Origin: Poa pratensis
Lineage: Eukaryota; Streptophyta; Magnoliopsida; Poales; Poaceae
Assembly (NCBI GenBank): GCA_947311845.1
Contig: CAMZMU010000012.1
Location: 6,098,750-6,162,749, forward strand
Reading direction: 5' to 3'
Length of the DNA: 64,000 nucleotides
The translations under genes and the position numbers were made by a program. Positions 1-11,364 of this stretch are shown piece after piece. Each line of letters begins with the position of its first letter. Within the stretch, counting starts at the first letter, position 1. The notes under the pieces are model-generated. The model was not told the origin of the DNA, ran no database searches, and worked only from the letters and a program-made list of their open reading frames with translations.

Positions 1-2
1 AG

Positions 3-660
3 AAGGAGGTGAACATCGGGCATCAGATGAGCCCGCTGATGGTCTTGGTGGGGTCATTTCTGATGCAAAGCGAGAATGCGATACAGAAAAGGAGAAGCTA
101 AAGTTGGAGGCCATGCTAGAGGATCACAAAAAGTTGCTGTACCCAAATTGCGAAGATGGCAGCACAAAGCTTGGTACCACACTGGAAGTGCTGAAATAGA
201 AGGCAGAGACTGGTTGTTCTGACAAGGGATTTGAGAAGTTACTGAAAATAATGAAGCCGAAGCTTCCAAAGGATAACGAATTGCCCGAGACTACATACGA
301 AGCAAAGAAGGCTATCTGCCCTCTAGGATTAGATGTGCAGAAAATACATGCATGCATTAATGACTGCATCCTGTACCGCGGTGAGGAGTACGAGAATATG
401 GATAAATGCCCGGTATGCAATGCACTGCAGTACAAGATCAGACAAGATGACCCTGGTGATGTTGAGTGCGATGACGAGCCCCCCCCGGAAGAGGGTTCCT
501 GCTAAGGTGATGTGGTATGCTCCTATAATACCACGGTTGAAACGTCTGTTCAGAAACAAAGAGCATGCCAGGTTGTTGCGATGGCACAAAGAAGAGCGTA
601 AGAAAGACGGGAAGTTGAGACACCCCGCCGATGGGTCCCAGTGGAGAAAAATCGACAGAT
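3..660 (+). pseudogene. TNP2-type CACTA transposase, N-terminal fragment
   Basis: Translation gives the conserved plant TNP2 region with KLPKDNELPETTYEAKK, the cysteine-rich segment C-x-ND-C-ILYRGEEYENMDKCPVC and then VPAKVMWYAPIIPRLKRLF. TNP2 is the transposase that acts on CACTA ends in the nucleus. The copy has an in-frame TAG near 197 and a frameshift in a C run at about 480-486. Only the N-terminal part is present; the catalytic core is missing because sequence from about 640-660 passes directly into the second CACTA gene. It starts before the window. It cannot encode an active transposase. Confidence 0.8.
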
Positions 661-1947
661 AGTTCCAGAGCCATACCTGCTGCTATTGGACCCCAGAGCC
701 ATACCTGCTGCTAGAGAACAGGGTATCACTGTATCGCAGGCCATGGAAAATGCTATCGCCATGGGTATGACTCTTGGTCAACTTTTAGTCTATGAAGATC
801 AGCCAATGTTAGAGATAGCACGGAAATATGTCACAGGGGAGTCTATGGTCAGTAATGAGGAGCTCACGCGTCTATCAACACATATGCGAAATCTGCACGA
901 CTGGTACATGGTGCACACATCAAAGAAAGACGCGAAGGAGTGGATTGCGGTGGACGTTCGAGTGGAGCATTTCTTCAAACCTTACGGTATACAGGTTCAA
1001 ATGACTGAACTGTTTCAGTTATTCAATCAGCGCGCCCTCGACAAATCTATCCTCAGTTGCAATTGTCTGTAAGTGATTTATTTTCGTAATTAAGTCTCTA
1101 GCTCAGCTCGTTCATTGCCTGTGTTATATTATCCTGACTATATATATATCCTTTTGTACGCTATTATGTAGAATGAAGATGATGGAATGCAAAGCATCTA
1201 GACATTATGAGGTTGGGTTCGTTGACCCATATATCGTTAATGAACATACGTTACGCAATCACCCCAGAGACGTGGAGCATGACCTGACCACCTTTTTAAT
1301 CAAGCAAAACTTCTATACGGAAATACTATTTCCTTACAACTTCAAGTGAGTGTTTCTGTCTTGTACATATTTTTATTTGGCTTTCTCGATGTTAAGTGTA
1401 ATTGATGAGCTATGCATGTCTGCTTTATGTAAACGTCCGCAGGTTCCACTGGATTCTGCTAAGCATTCAAGTTGACAAGTCCATAGTTGAAGCATACGAC
1501 TCATTAAGTTGGGACCAAGCGACGTGGACCGAAATGAAAGAAATGCTCAATAAGTAATTTCAATCATTATCGCATTATATCGGACTCTTTCATTCGTTTC
1601 CTGATATCAAGTAATTAATAACTCCTTTGTTCATTTTTTTGGCCAAAGCAGGTGTTGAACACTATTCAAACAGAATGTAGAAGGTCCATTCAAAGATGAG
1701 CTAACTTATATATCGGTGAAAGTCCGCAGCAGCCACGGGGAGTAATTTATGTGGATTCTACGTTTGCGAGTTCATTCGTGAGTTGACCTCTAAGCGGAGA
1801 ACAACTTCTTTGAGCAAAATGCGGGAGAAGCTCGCCCCAGAACAGCGCATACGAGCAATTCAAGAGGAATTGGCGGGATTTCTGCTTAGGGAGGTCATCG
1901 ATGAAAGGGGAGAACATTATGCTGCGGACGATGAACTACATATGTGA
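661..1947 (+). pseudogene. Ulp1-like (C48) cysteine protease of a CACTA element
   Basis: Exon-like blocks are 661-1068 (donor GTAAGT), 1172-1345, 1443 to about 1553, and about 1651-1947. The last block encodes SNLCGFYVCEFIRELTSK, with the CGFYVCEF context expected around the catalytic cysteine of Ulp1/SENP peptidases. The block at 1443 begins FHWILLSIQVD, fitting the catalytic histidine-tryptophan. Such genes are commonly carried by plant CACTA and Mutator elements; their role in transposition is not settled. The block at 1651-1740 has a TGA and a one-base frameshift relative to the cysteine block, so this copy is broken. The first block is a family-typical upstream domain without a known function. 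Identification as C48 is firm; exon ends are my reading of GT/AG sites. Confidence 0.75.
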
Positions 1948-2149
1948 TATATCTCCATGTAATTAAATAGTTGTATTCTCGCAAGAGATCGAATATTAAT
2001 TATATATGCATCAACGTGTACTGTGTATATAGTAGAGCGTATAATATGCGTACGGAAACGATGGAGAGCACGTCGGCGATGCGAAGAAGGGGGAGACGAC
2101 GGAGGCACCGGCGAGAGGGAGAGGGGGCACCGGCGAGAGGGAGACCCTA

Positions 2150-2372
2150 AACCCTAAATACAAAAAAAACACTCATTGGTCCCGGTTCGTAACACGAACC
2201 GGGACCAATGAGTCTCCCCCACGCCCAGCCAGAACTGGCCACGTGGAGCCCCATTGGTCCCGGTTCGTGGCTGAACCGGGACCAGCATTCGTCCCGATTG
2301 GCTAGTCCCGGTTCGGGAACCGGGACGGATGGCCCAACCAAACCGGGACCATAGGCCAGTTTTCTACCAGTG
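2150..2372. repeat. CACTA subterminal repeats and terminal inverted repeat
   Basis: Several copies of GGTCCCGGTTCG in both orientations lead up to the CACTG terminus at 2368-2372. 2172-2190 and 2194-2212 form a perfect 19-bp inverted repeat with a 3-nt loop. Such arrays are the usual transposase-binding region of CACTA elements (family knowledge). Confidence 0.75.
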
Positions 2373-3480
2373 TTGTCCGCCAAAATAATAAAGGGAAACG
2401 AGAAAGACTCGTGACCAATGATCTGCAGAACTGGCCCATTTCGTCACGAATGATGCATATACTTTATCTCTTTAAAAATTTCACACACGAGAGTATAAGA
2501 TGCGTTGGAGCATACGACGAATTTTTTTATAAAGAGATACATTGTTGTCATGTATAAGAACGAGCTTTGAGTTTTTTAATGACATACTGAACTGTAGCCA
2601 ATTTTGACTTTGATCCATATCTCGACACAACTCGGCTTCGTATTGGCTAGGGCCTAGGTGAGCCCTCACGCTTGTTTTTACTCCCTTCATAGTATAAACC
2701 TTTTTAGTAATATAAACTAGTAGCTAGAAAGGCTTATATTATGTAACAGAGGCACGGAGTAGTACTTATCTACTTAACCATTTTGTTGAGAGCTTCTGTA
2801 TTACGACAGTTTGCATCCTATGTCTGTCCGATCAGTAATCCGATCAGTAATCTGACGGTTGGATGGTCTGCATTGTACACAAATCGGATAGACAATGTCA
2901 GTACGTATATCAACTCTCAACATAATATATAATTTTATTTTCTGACACTTGGGTCAAAGTTAGAACTGAAATTACGTGATAATCCAAAAATATGTTAAGT
3001 AAATGTTGCCAAATCCTTTTCAAATAAACCATGGTCATTAGATAGTCTAAATATACCGGTGTGCTAGTGCACCTAATGAGTCTAGTGCACAATATCGCCC
3101 TCCCACCTGCCCAGGATGATACCGAACGTGAAATCTAATAAAATTTGGATACTCAAATCTATATATGGTGCACGTACAAAGCTCTAAATATTGAAATGAG
3201 TTCAAATTGTCACAGTGTGCCGTGTATCTAGTCCATGATGGAGTTTACTTGCAAGTATCTTAAGCAACAAAAGGCACACAAAAAGAAAGAAAAACAAATG
3301 GGATAAATTTACTCAACATCGGTATCTGTCTAGCTGCAATCGATGAAACACAAACTTTTGTCCTATTAGTACTCTTCCTTCGTGAGACCCAGGAGCCATA
3401 TCAGAGAAATAATCTTGTGTATACTGATCCACTGACGCTCGAAGAGTTTTTTTCCTTGTACAGTTATGTGATGTCTTGCC
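2373..3480. other. Non-genic sequence, possible short Stowaway remnant
   Basis: No coding region is recognisable. At about 2679-2766 an arrangement CTCCCTTCATAGTATAAACC ... GGCTTATATTATGTAACAGA ... GGAGTAG resembles a short degenerate Stowaway MITE. The rest is AT-rich single-copy-like sequence in which I see nothing. Confidence 0.35.
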
Positions 3481-4740
3481 CTGTTTGGATTACTCAATAA
3501 GCATTTTTTTAACGGGAAAAGGCTCCGACGGACCCGAAATCTGCTTAATAAGGTGGAGGGTGTACAATTACAATAAGGATCCAGGAAATTACACCATGGT
3601 CTCTAAGTTTTATAGAAAACACCCTAAAGCTTTCCACGAATACGCGATCGAGTCCGTGTTCGCCGCTGTCGCCCGAAGAGCCTCGATGCACGGCCGTCTC
3701 TGCTGCATCTGGGGACTAGCCACTTGGAGCAGCACGAGCGATGAGCACCACACAGAGGCTGGTGAAGATTCTCTTGAGAAGGAAGAACAATCTTGAGCAA
3801 CATCGCTCGAGCGCAGCAAGGCCAACCATATGGGCAAGGATAGCAGCGGCGAGACGATGTCGTCGCTTGCAAATCGATGCACGAAGCGTAGACTCCACAA
3901 CTTCCCATCGCCTTTTTCAAAAGCTCCAGCCCGCCACACACGCCATCTAACCTCTTCCCCGCCACCTCAGTCGGACAAGAGCGATGAGCGCGCTGAAGGA
4001 TTGCAGATCTGGATAGTCATGCTCTTGAAGAAAGAGCTTGCTTCCTGCACCTCACCTTCCACCTCCCTCCTTGGGAACCAGTTGGACAAGCACCAAAGAA
4101 TCCACATGCTGCGCGCCATGGCAGCAGATCGGACCATATCCACAAGCCCTTATTACCGGATATCCTCGGGGCCCTCTACCCAACATCGACTGCTCCAGCC
4201 ACATGAGCAACCTAGTGAAGAAGAACAGCCACGACATGCGCCAGATCTAGGCGGAATAACCTAGCTACCTACCCTATTCGCCACGGAGGGCACTATCCTA
4301 AACCTAGACCAACTACTGTACAGAGGAGACCGGCCTCCCCCCTCCCCCACCCCCACGCCTCATGATGGCAGAGCCATCGGAGAAGAGGGGCGAGGAGTCG
4401 GGGCGACCATAAGGCTCTCAAGGATGGGAACATGAGCGAGCATGATAGTCGTTGGCACTTTACTTCAGCACATTGGATGTGTTTCCATATACAATCTATC
4501 ACCCATGGAATTACTTTTAACCATTTCTATCACAAAACAACCATTTTGACGTGGAAATTGCATTGGGTTAATTCATACTATAAAGGAACCTAATGGAGCA
4601 TCGCACGACAGTGATTACAGCTCACTTGATTGAGAGAGTGGCGGTACACTCTCTACCTTTTTTCTTTTGAATGGACACTGTCACTACCTGATTTCATGTG
4701 CTTGTAGTCACGAATTGGCGTTCCTATAAATATAAATATT
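3481..4740. other. Unassigned, probably repeat-derived sequence
   Basis: A T-run followed by AACGGGAAAAGGCTCCGACGG near 3505 resembles the start of reverse-oriented retroposon tails seen in grasses. 3640-4260 has overlapping short ORFs on both strands without a domain I recognise. This is likely degraded transposon sequence, but I cannot name the family. Confidence 0.3.
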
Positions 4741-4743
4741 GTA

Positions 4744-5175
4744 TACTCTCTCCGTTCCGGGAAAGAGTTTACTTCTAGGGCTTTTTGGATCACATGATTT
4801 GAAAACACAGAAATTGAAAAAACATAAGAATTTAACAGGATTGCAGAGGATTACAAAACAAAGAAAAACTGTAGGACTGTCATTTGGATGAAACACGGAA
4901 AAAACACATGAAATATGTCTCGATTCTACGCGAATGAGTGTAAAAAAAGAGATTAGAGTGGATGTTGAAATTTATATGGGATTGAGGTGTAGGAATGCAA
5001 TTCATATGAATTTTGGAGGGAAAAATTGCTATGGATTGGAATCCTCCAATATTGTTATAAAAATCCTTCAATCCAAAGATGCCTAGCCTCTTTTGAATGT
5101 CAAAGTATTTCAAATTTTGGCGGAGTTTATACAAAATATACAAGTATTTATGAAACCGAATTACGCATGCGATTA
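4744..5175. mobile_element. Stowaway-like MITE carrying a nested Harbinger MITE
   Basis: The flanks 4744-4777 (CTCTCTCCGTTCCGGGAAAG) and 5084-5175 (with GTCAAAG ... GGCGGAGTTTATACAAAATA) read as two parts of one Stowaway-type element once 4778-5083 is removed. The distal end is eroded, so the 3' limit is approximate. Confidence 0.45.
4778..5083. mobile_element. Tourist/PIF-Harbinger-type MITE
   Basis: About 306 bp with imperfect terminal inverted repeats GGGCTTTTTGGAT at the left and ATCCAAAGATGCC at the right, flanked by CTA/TAG bases compatible with a 3-bp TWA duplication. AT-rich, no coding capacity. Confidence 0.6.
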
Positions 5176-5890
5176 CAAATATATTTCATCGTCAACCTAT
5201 GAAACCCTAAGACCTCGATTTCATCGTCCATGAAACAACAACTTGCGGTGAAAAGGGCTAAGCAGGTGCGATGCCCCCAAATGGCAGGGTTAGGCGGCAG
5301 TCATCTACAAATTGTAATAAGGCGGTCGAGACAAACGCGGCGGAGCTAAACTAGGCTACAAAGTTCCGCCGCTAGAGACAACAAAGTGCAGCTTCCCGGA
5401 GCGAAATCAAATGCGCTCTTGAGCTGGTTCGAAAAAGAGTAAGAAAGACCACGAGGGCTCACGTCCAAACGAGATCCACGCCGCCGCGACTTTGTCCAGA
5501 TTAACCATCGGAGAACCTCACACTTTTGGCGTAGCACGCAAAGCAAAAGTTCACCAGCAAAAGGTGTGATATGCCATTATGCCAAGGACTACGAACGGGC
5601 CTCCAGGTGGTACACGCTGGTGCTGCCCCGTACACGGACCGTGCATCCGCGGCACGCACGAGGCGCGGTGGGTCACCGGCTGCAACCGGGGATGGCCGGC
5701 CAGGTCAGCGAGCAGTGGGTCACTAGGCTCGTCGTCGGTGGTGGTTGGCTGCGAGCCTGCGACGGGCCGGCGACCACGCGGGACACGCTACGCCGTGTCC
5801 ACACGCCAAAGCCAACCCCCGCACGTGGGGAGCCGGCTCAGCCGCTCACGTCTTGGCCCCACTCTTTATCCGTAGGAAGAAGACTTATAA
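5176..5890. other. Non-genic, GC-rich patch
   Basis: 5570-5880 is markedly GC-rich (three overlapping ORFs of 60-112 codons) next to AT-rich sequence, but no domain, start context or splice signals support a gene. Confidence 0.3.
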
Positions 5891-6069
5891 CAGAAGATTT
5901 ATAAGGCACACTAGTTATTCTCGCATGCATAATAAATAAGTGAATCTAGACTTGTTTTGTACATAGATTCACTCATTTTATTTTGTACATAGATTCACTC
6001 ATTGTAGTATGTATGTGGTCAAAATAGAATAGATAGCTAGTGTGCTTATAAAAGTGAACGAAGGGAGTA
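5891..6069. mobile_element. Stowaway-like MITE
   Basis: Inverted repeats TTATAAGGCACACTAG (about 5898) and CTAGTGTGCTTATAA (about 6037) surround an internal direct repeat of TGTACATAGATTCACTCATT; the right end reads GAACGAAGGGAGTA, the typical Stowaway terminus. The left terminus is degenerate. Confidence 0.6.
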
Positions 6070-6665
6070 TTTTTTTTAAGAAAGCAGTGAGGACTGCTTC
6101 ATTTCGTTAAAGAAACCGGGCTAAATACCGGCAAGACACAGAGTACAAAGGTACTAGCAAGGATCATTTACAGAGAAACGCTAGAGAGGGGATTTGCTCA
6201 ATGTCGAGCGCGCGACCAAATCACGCGGTTGGCGTGACGCGCCGCGTGGGTGGGTCCCAACCACGTGTCCATCTTCCTCCTTCTGATCCACGCGTGGGCG
6301 GGCGCCGGAGAAGATGGGTGGGATTAGAGGGATGGTCGGGGCCGGCGGCGGACCGACAGAGGAGGAGATTCGAGCAGGACGGGACGGCGAGGCGTGCGCG
6401 GAAGCGCCGCCGGCCGCGGGCGGCGGCGGCAGGCTGTTCGGCCGGCGACGACGACGACAGGGTAGACTCATCTTCCTCATCTCCGACTCCTTGTCGTTTA
6501 GCGCACGTGAGGCTGTCGGAATCCGCACGAGCTCTCGCGCGCGCGCAAGCTAACCTCGCCGCTAGATAGCTAGTTATAGGAAAGCTAAGAAGGCATCCGT
6601 GATGGCTTTGCCATGCACAGCAAGGAAACAGATTACTCTCCTCGAGGCCACGAGCCCACAACGAT
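6070..6665. other. Non-genic, GC-rich ORF cluster without recognisable product
   Basis: 6068-6180 begins with a T run and TTCATTTCGTTAAAGAAACC, like the reversed tail of a retroposon. 6181-6570 is GC-rich with overlapping ORFs on both strands (minus-strand 115 codons, rich in R, P, S). No family match is evident. Confidence 0.3.
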
Positions 6666-6812
6666 TAAAAAAAACCGAGACAAACCAGGATTAGTCCTTG
6701 GTGGCTTCTTTTTATAGAAAAATTTCTCTTTTGTGAGAATTCCAGAAATTCGCTTCCGACGGGATTCGAACTCTAATTTCTAGGTTGAGCCACTGCTACC
6801 TTTGTCACTGGG
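6666..6812 (-). mobile_element. tRNA-derived SINE (Au-like), minus strand
   Basis: On the minus strand AGTTCGAATCC (6762-6772) matches a polymerase III B box and TAGCAGTGGCTC (about 6788-6799) sits at A-box distance upstream. The element ends in a T-rich tail (GGTTTTTTTTAA, about 6665-6677), as in plant SINEs that end in T. It is not a functional tRNA gene because the body cannot fold as a cloverleaf. Confidence 0.45.
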
Positions 6813-7695
6813 CCTCTACCCCGTTCTCAGCCCACGACGATTTGAGAATTAAACAGAACATACATCTTATGACTATTTCTTTGAGTTCAATTGGATAAAG
6901 GGCCAAATCAGCGCAACGACTTGCAACACCGACATGAATTCAACTACTTAAAGGATGGGAATTGTGCAATATAAGGCGATGTGATGCTGCATCTGGCCGG
7001 CCGATGGGTAACCCCGTACCTGCTACCAAAAAAAAAAAGATAACGAAACCATTTTTTTTTTTGCGAATATAGCAAAACCAACCATCCGTTCTCCTTATAT
7101 AGCATGTTTCTGCAGTGCGGGTATACCTTTGCTTTCAAACTTCTGGAGACCACGTTCCAAAAAAACACACATGGAAAGTAAGGCTAATATTGACGATGAA
7201 AAATATTGTTTTTAGCACAAAGAAACAGATGGTCGATAAACGGGGTCTTTTCTAAAGTAGGCAAAACTCCCAACTGTGCTCGAGAGGGCGTGATCCGATT
7301 TCAAAACTTATTTTGCATATATCTGAAAAAAAGTCTATCATGGAAAGGGCTCATGTTTGTTTCCAGGTTTCAAGTTTCATGAAGAGTCATATGTGCGAAG
7401 ATAACAAATCCAACCACCTTCTCGAATCCTAAAAACGCTATTCTATCTCCTCTGCGTTTCTTTTCCGTACTGACCGTATAACAATGCATATTTTCACAAA
7501 AAACATAACAGGTTCTAATATGTACACACCATTTTTATTTTTCTAACGAAAAACGAACAGAGACTCGTTTGTGGGTGATACAGGTTGTTATGGGACGGAA
7601 GCTACACTAGACTGATGTAGCTTAATCCGTACATGGTATGGCGCAAGCCATTGTACGGGCACTCAACAAGGATTTTGACGCTGCGGCGCTTGTCT
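6813..7695. other. Non-genic sequence
   Basis: No gene or clear repeat is recognisable; A and T homopolymers occur at 7026-7062. 7621-7703 is the upstream part of the interrupted ORF listed at 7621-8414. Confidence 0.3.
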
Positions 7696-8414
7696 GTCAT
7701 GATTAGGCCTGTAAGTGGGCAAGCCACTTATGTCCGTCAGCTTGCTACTGATACCCGTTTAATTAAATGGGACCATGATTTTCCATGAGCGACGAACGGA
7801 ACCGCCGCTTGACTACACCCTCGAGTCACTGTTTGACGGGTCTAAGCGGCTAGATGGCTGCCGTGGAACTATGTGAATTAAACGGGAAAAATTGTAGTGT
7901 CATTTGATTAAGCAGGCATAAGTGGGCAAGCTAGCGGACATAAGCGGGCTTGCCCATTACAGGCCTAGTCATGATCGGTTGGGATGGGACTTCACTTACG
8001 AAGCCCTTTTCATCATTTTGTGTCCTAACACGGCTACGGGACCGATCTTTTTCGATGAGTCTTGTCTTGGTACGGTATATTTGGTTTCGACTTGCTGACA
8101 AGCCTCGGGGGGCTGTAGCTAAGTGGAGGCCGGTTGAGGTATTCTCGGCTCTGTGGGGAGAACTGCTCCTCATTGGCTAGGTTGGCGGTGGTGCGTGGAT
8201 GAGCGTCCCAGCTGATGCTCGTCGATATGCCTTTGAACGGTATTGGGTGCTCATGACCCAAGGCTCCCCAACCCCATTGCAGTCTGGTGGTTCCCTTATC
8301 ACACGCAGCTCTGGCGGCTCCCCCAGCCTAACCGAGGAGCTTGCAGACGTGCTTTCCGATGCCGTCAGGGCGCGAGGGACCAACTTGCGGCGGAAGCAGC
8401 CGGCTCGACGATGA
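7621..8414 (+). pseudogene. Unrecognised ORF interrupted by a hAT MITE and one stop
   Basis: Reading from 7621 (after TAG at 7618) to 7703, then skipping the MITE plus one copy of its target duplication and resuming at 7976, the same frame stays open to 8414 apart from one TAG at 8178-8180. The total is about 169 codons. The start would be ATG at 7633. No domain is recognised. Another frame is also open over the junction, so coding status is uncertain; it may be a degraded gene or transposon fragment. Confidence 0.3.
7704..7967. mobile_element. hAT-type MITE with perfect 8-bp target duplication
   Basis: 264 bp with terminal inverted repeats TAGGCCTGTAAGTGGGCAAG and CTTGCCCATTACAGGCCTA. The duplication GTCATGAT is present at 7696-7703 and 7968-7975. 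An 8-bp duplication and TAGG...CCTA ends are hAT hallmarks. No coding capacity. Confidence 0.9.
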
Positions 8415-8993
8415 AGGAGTGAGAAGCACCTCCCGCGGCGGTGGAGGCCCGGGAGGTCCTGCGGCAGGGGTGTGGTCAAGGGAGGGGACCAGGTCCGGGA
8501 CGAGATATTGGAGGGAGCCGAGAGGCCGAGCTGCGCCTTGCGGCCGAAAGAGATGGCCTCCCCCATGCTTCGGCATGGTTGGAGGGAGCCGACGAGGCCG
8601 AGATGTGCTCTCGACGGAAAAGAGATGGCCGGAAATTGGTCGGACTCCAGGGTGGCTCGCGAAAATTGGCGGGAATTTGACATGACTCGTGGCGCGGTGC
8701 CAGAACTTCGCCACATTCCGGCAAGTTCAACGTCGGTCTGGCGACGGTTGGTTGAAATTTCCCTCCCACCAACCGTCGCTTGGCTATTCAGTTCACACTA
8801 AAAATCGACTCTAAAACTGAGCATCTTGGGTATGAGGGGGAAATTTCGGGGAACCGGATATTTTTCCAGTACCAGCCGTTTTGAATGATCTATTCGGTAC
8901 ACATTTTATCGACCTAAACCGGTAAGAAGTTAATCTGATATTTCGGCCTCTCTTACGTGATGCGCTAGAGTTGCTCTAAGAACACTCTCCTTA
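8415..8993. other. Non-genic sequence
   Basis: 8415-8720 has GC-rich overlapping ORFs without recognisable domains; 8720-8990 has none. The last three bases (TTA, 8991-8993) are the left target duplication of the Harbinger-type element. Confidence 0.35.
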
Positions 8994-10127
8994 GGATGAC
9001 TCCAACGGGCCGACGCAAACGGACGCGCGTTTGGTCCGCGTTTGGTCCGTTTGCGTCGGCAAACGGACAGGCCCAGTCCGCCCTGTCCGCCGTTGGTGGC
9101 AGTGCGCCCAACGGCCCGACGCATTGAGTCCGCCCGGGATTTTTTTAATAGCTAAACAGGCCATATATGGGCCGTTTGTAGTCATATATAGGGGGGGGGG
9201 CCACAAACGGCCTTTTTACATAATATTTTTAAAAACAAAAATATATAAAAACTCTAATATTTGCCCTTCGCGGCTTCTACTGTCATCTAGTCGAGGATGA
9301 CATAATCCGGCTGCTCCCAGAGGTGCGCCGGTGGTCCGCCTCCGCCTCGCGGTGGGACGACGGCCGGCGGCGTGGGCGGCTGCTCCTGCGCCTGCTCCTC
9401 CGCCTCCTCGACCTCCCAGGCGCCGCCATTGAAGACCCAGCGTTGCCCTACCAGGCCTTCTGGCAGCGGAGGCGCCGGTGGCAGCTCCACGTCCATGGCC
9501 TGCCACCATGGCTGCGGCTCCTCCATGACCGCTGCCTGCTGCGCCTGCAGGGCCGCCTCCTGCTCCGCGGCGACGTCGGTGAGGACCATGGCCCAGCGCT
9601 TGGCCTCGTCCTCCGCGATAGACTTCCTCGAGGCCGCCTTTGCGGCCGCGAGCGCCTCGTCGTCGTCCATGTCGACCTCCGTCTTCACACGTTGTGGCGG
9701 CGGCGGCGGCGACCCAATCCGCAGCGCTCCTCCGCCGCGTGTGCCTCTTGGCTGTGGTGGGGCGTCCCTCCGCCGCGTGTGCGGCGGCGGTGACCAACGG
9801 CCAGCTGGCGGCGTCGGTGGCCGCGTGTACAGGGCCTGCCGCCGGCTGTGCTCGCCGCTGAACCAGGCATCCCAGTTCGGGGACCTAGCCGCATAGGCGG
9901 GGTCGTTGAGGAGGGAGGCCGGAGGCGCGAGCGGTGACGCTCAACCTCCAGATCCCGTGCCCGCTTGCTCGTCGGCATCGGGGCACCGGGATGCGCTGCG
10001 GGTTCAGTGCCAATGCTCGGGGAGCTTGACATCTGGCCACGGCAACGGGACTGCGTGGTCCCAGTACCACTGGCAGTCCTCCTTGCGCACGTAGACACGG
10101 TCGCGCCGCGCAATCTCGGCGCCCGGC

Positions 10128-10132
10128 GGCGT
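10128..10132. repeat. Target duplication GGCGT, left copy
   Basis: GGCGT precedes the TGAAAG start of the 5' LTR and recurs at 20526-20530 directly after the 3' LTR, defining the 5-bp integration duplication. Confidence 0.9.
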
Positions 10133-11129
10133 TGAAAGTGCATGTGTTGCCCCATGCGTGGTTTTGGTAATTAATGACAATCCTTATGGACTAATGTTTG
10201 CATTGAGATACACTTGTAGATCTTGTCCATAGGTAATGTTTGGAGTTCATGTGTTGGACGCTAGAAGATTTCATGATGACCAAGGTTCCATCCAAGGGTT
10301 TATATGAAGAATGGTCATGTGAAGAGTTGAGCTTATTGCAAGCATGGCTTGGAAAAGAAGATTGAGTGAACTTCATGTTTTCTCCAAGCCATCATCTATA
10401 TCAAGATAAGAAGATGAAGTGCAAGCTCAATATGATCCATCTCGAAAGACATCATTTGATTGAAGCTTGCAAAGGAGACATGAAGACGGAGCTTTGCGAG
10501 GCCCTCCCATAATGGAGTATGGGGGAGCATTTGGAGAAGTCTTCATCAAGCATGTGCTAGCAAGCACAATCAAGAAAGGTGTTCCAACTTGAGAGAGTCA
10601 AGATCGTCATCATCGAGCTCAAGTGGAATGCGCAAGGCAAAGGTATGATCTTGATAGGTTTTCTATTTTACCGGTCTCATGTTGTTAGTGGGAGACCGGG
10701 TTTTAGGATAGACGGCGTACTATCAAGAGGGGCTCTCAAGTGAGTAACTTGATCGCATCTTTGTGGAGAGCTCAAACCTTTGCATACTTGGCATTTCATC
10801 TTTCTTGGTTCTTACTTGGCTTTTCTCCTTGTTGGGTTTTGGTGCTTGTTGTGATCTTCACGACAAACCCAAGTTCACCGAAAACGAATTTCGTATGGAA
10901 AACTTGTTGCGTTTTCGGTTTTGGAGGTTTGCCGGTTATTCCTTTTTAGAGAGGTTTTACCTTTCTCCATTTGGTTTTATCTTCCATTGTTGGACTATGA
11001 TGTTTCTCTGCATGATCTTGTAAAGCTCTTCGTTGCGATTCCAACGAGCCCGAGAACATCGAAAACGGAGTCCGGATGATCAAGATATCTTCGTTTTCGT
11101 GTTCAGTGTTTCTGCAGTTTTCTGAGGGG

Positions 11130-11307
11130 CGGAAGTTCCGGTTTGGCCGGAAATTCCGGCCATCCGGAAGTTCCGGCCAAATTTCCGGCCAAAGTTCCGG
11201 CCGAGTGCAGTACCGTTTTTTAGTCGCTTTTCTGGGGGTCCGGAAGTTCTTGGACGGAAGTTCCGGCCTCAACCGGAAGTTCCGGCCCAACCGGAACTTC
11301 CGGCCTA
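11130..11307. repeat. GGAAGTTCCGG palindromic repeat cluster in LTR
   Basis: Imperfect tandem copies of (CC)GGAAGTTCCGG and variants such as GGCCGGAAATTCCGGCC fill the interval, ending about 50 bp before the TATA box. The same cluster is at 19294-19470 in the 3' LTR. Confidence 0.85.
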
Positions 11308-11356
11308 AGTGAAAACTGTGTGGTTTTGAAGGCAACGGCTAGAATTTCTGGAGGGG

Positions 11357-11364
11357 TATAAATA
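11357..11364 (+). promoter_or_regulatory. Putative LTR TATA box
   Basis: TATAAATA in the context GGGGTATAAATACCCC, a short palindrome; a likely core promoter of the LTR, located downstream of the repeat cluster. The 3' LTR has the same at 19521-19528. Confidence 0.6.

Larger units (their letters stand above)
1..2372 (+). mobile_element. CACTA (En/Spm) DNA transposon, 3' portion, defective
   Basis: The right end is defined by CACTGGTAGAAAA read on the minus strand (ending at 2372), the usual CACTA terminus, followed by TTG as possible 3-bp target duplication. The left end lies outside the window. Inside are a broken TNP2-type transposase fragment and a broken Ulp1-like protease gene, the two genes typical of plant CACTA elements of this class. 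Frameshifts and stops in both make it non-autonomous. Confidence 0.85.

Noticed and set aside
5566..5904. GC-rich overlapping ORFs as a candidate gene
   Set aside because: No conserved motif, and no splice or promoter support.
6666..6812. tRNA gene suggested by the AGTTCGAATCC motif
   Set aside because: No cloverleaf fits and there is a T-rich tail; a SINE is the better reading.
10740..11335. ORFs inside the Sirevirus-like LTR, repeated at 18904-19499
   Set aside because: They are in LTR sequence, identical in both LTRs only because the LTRs are identical; no retroviral domain.
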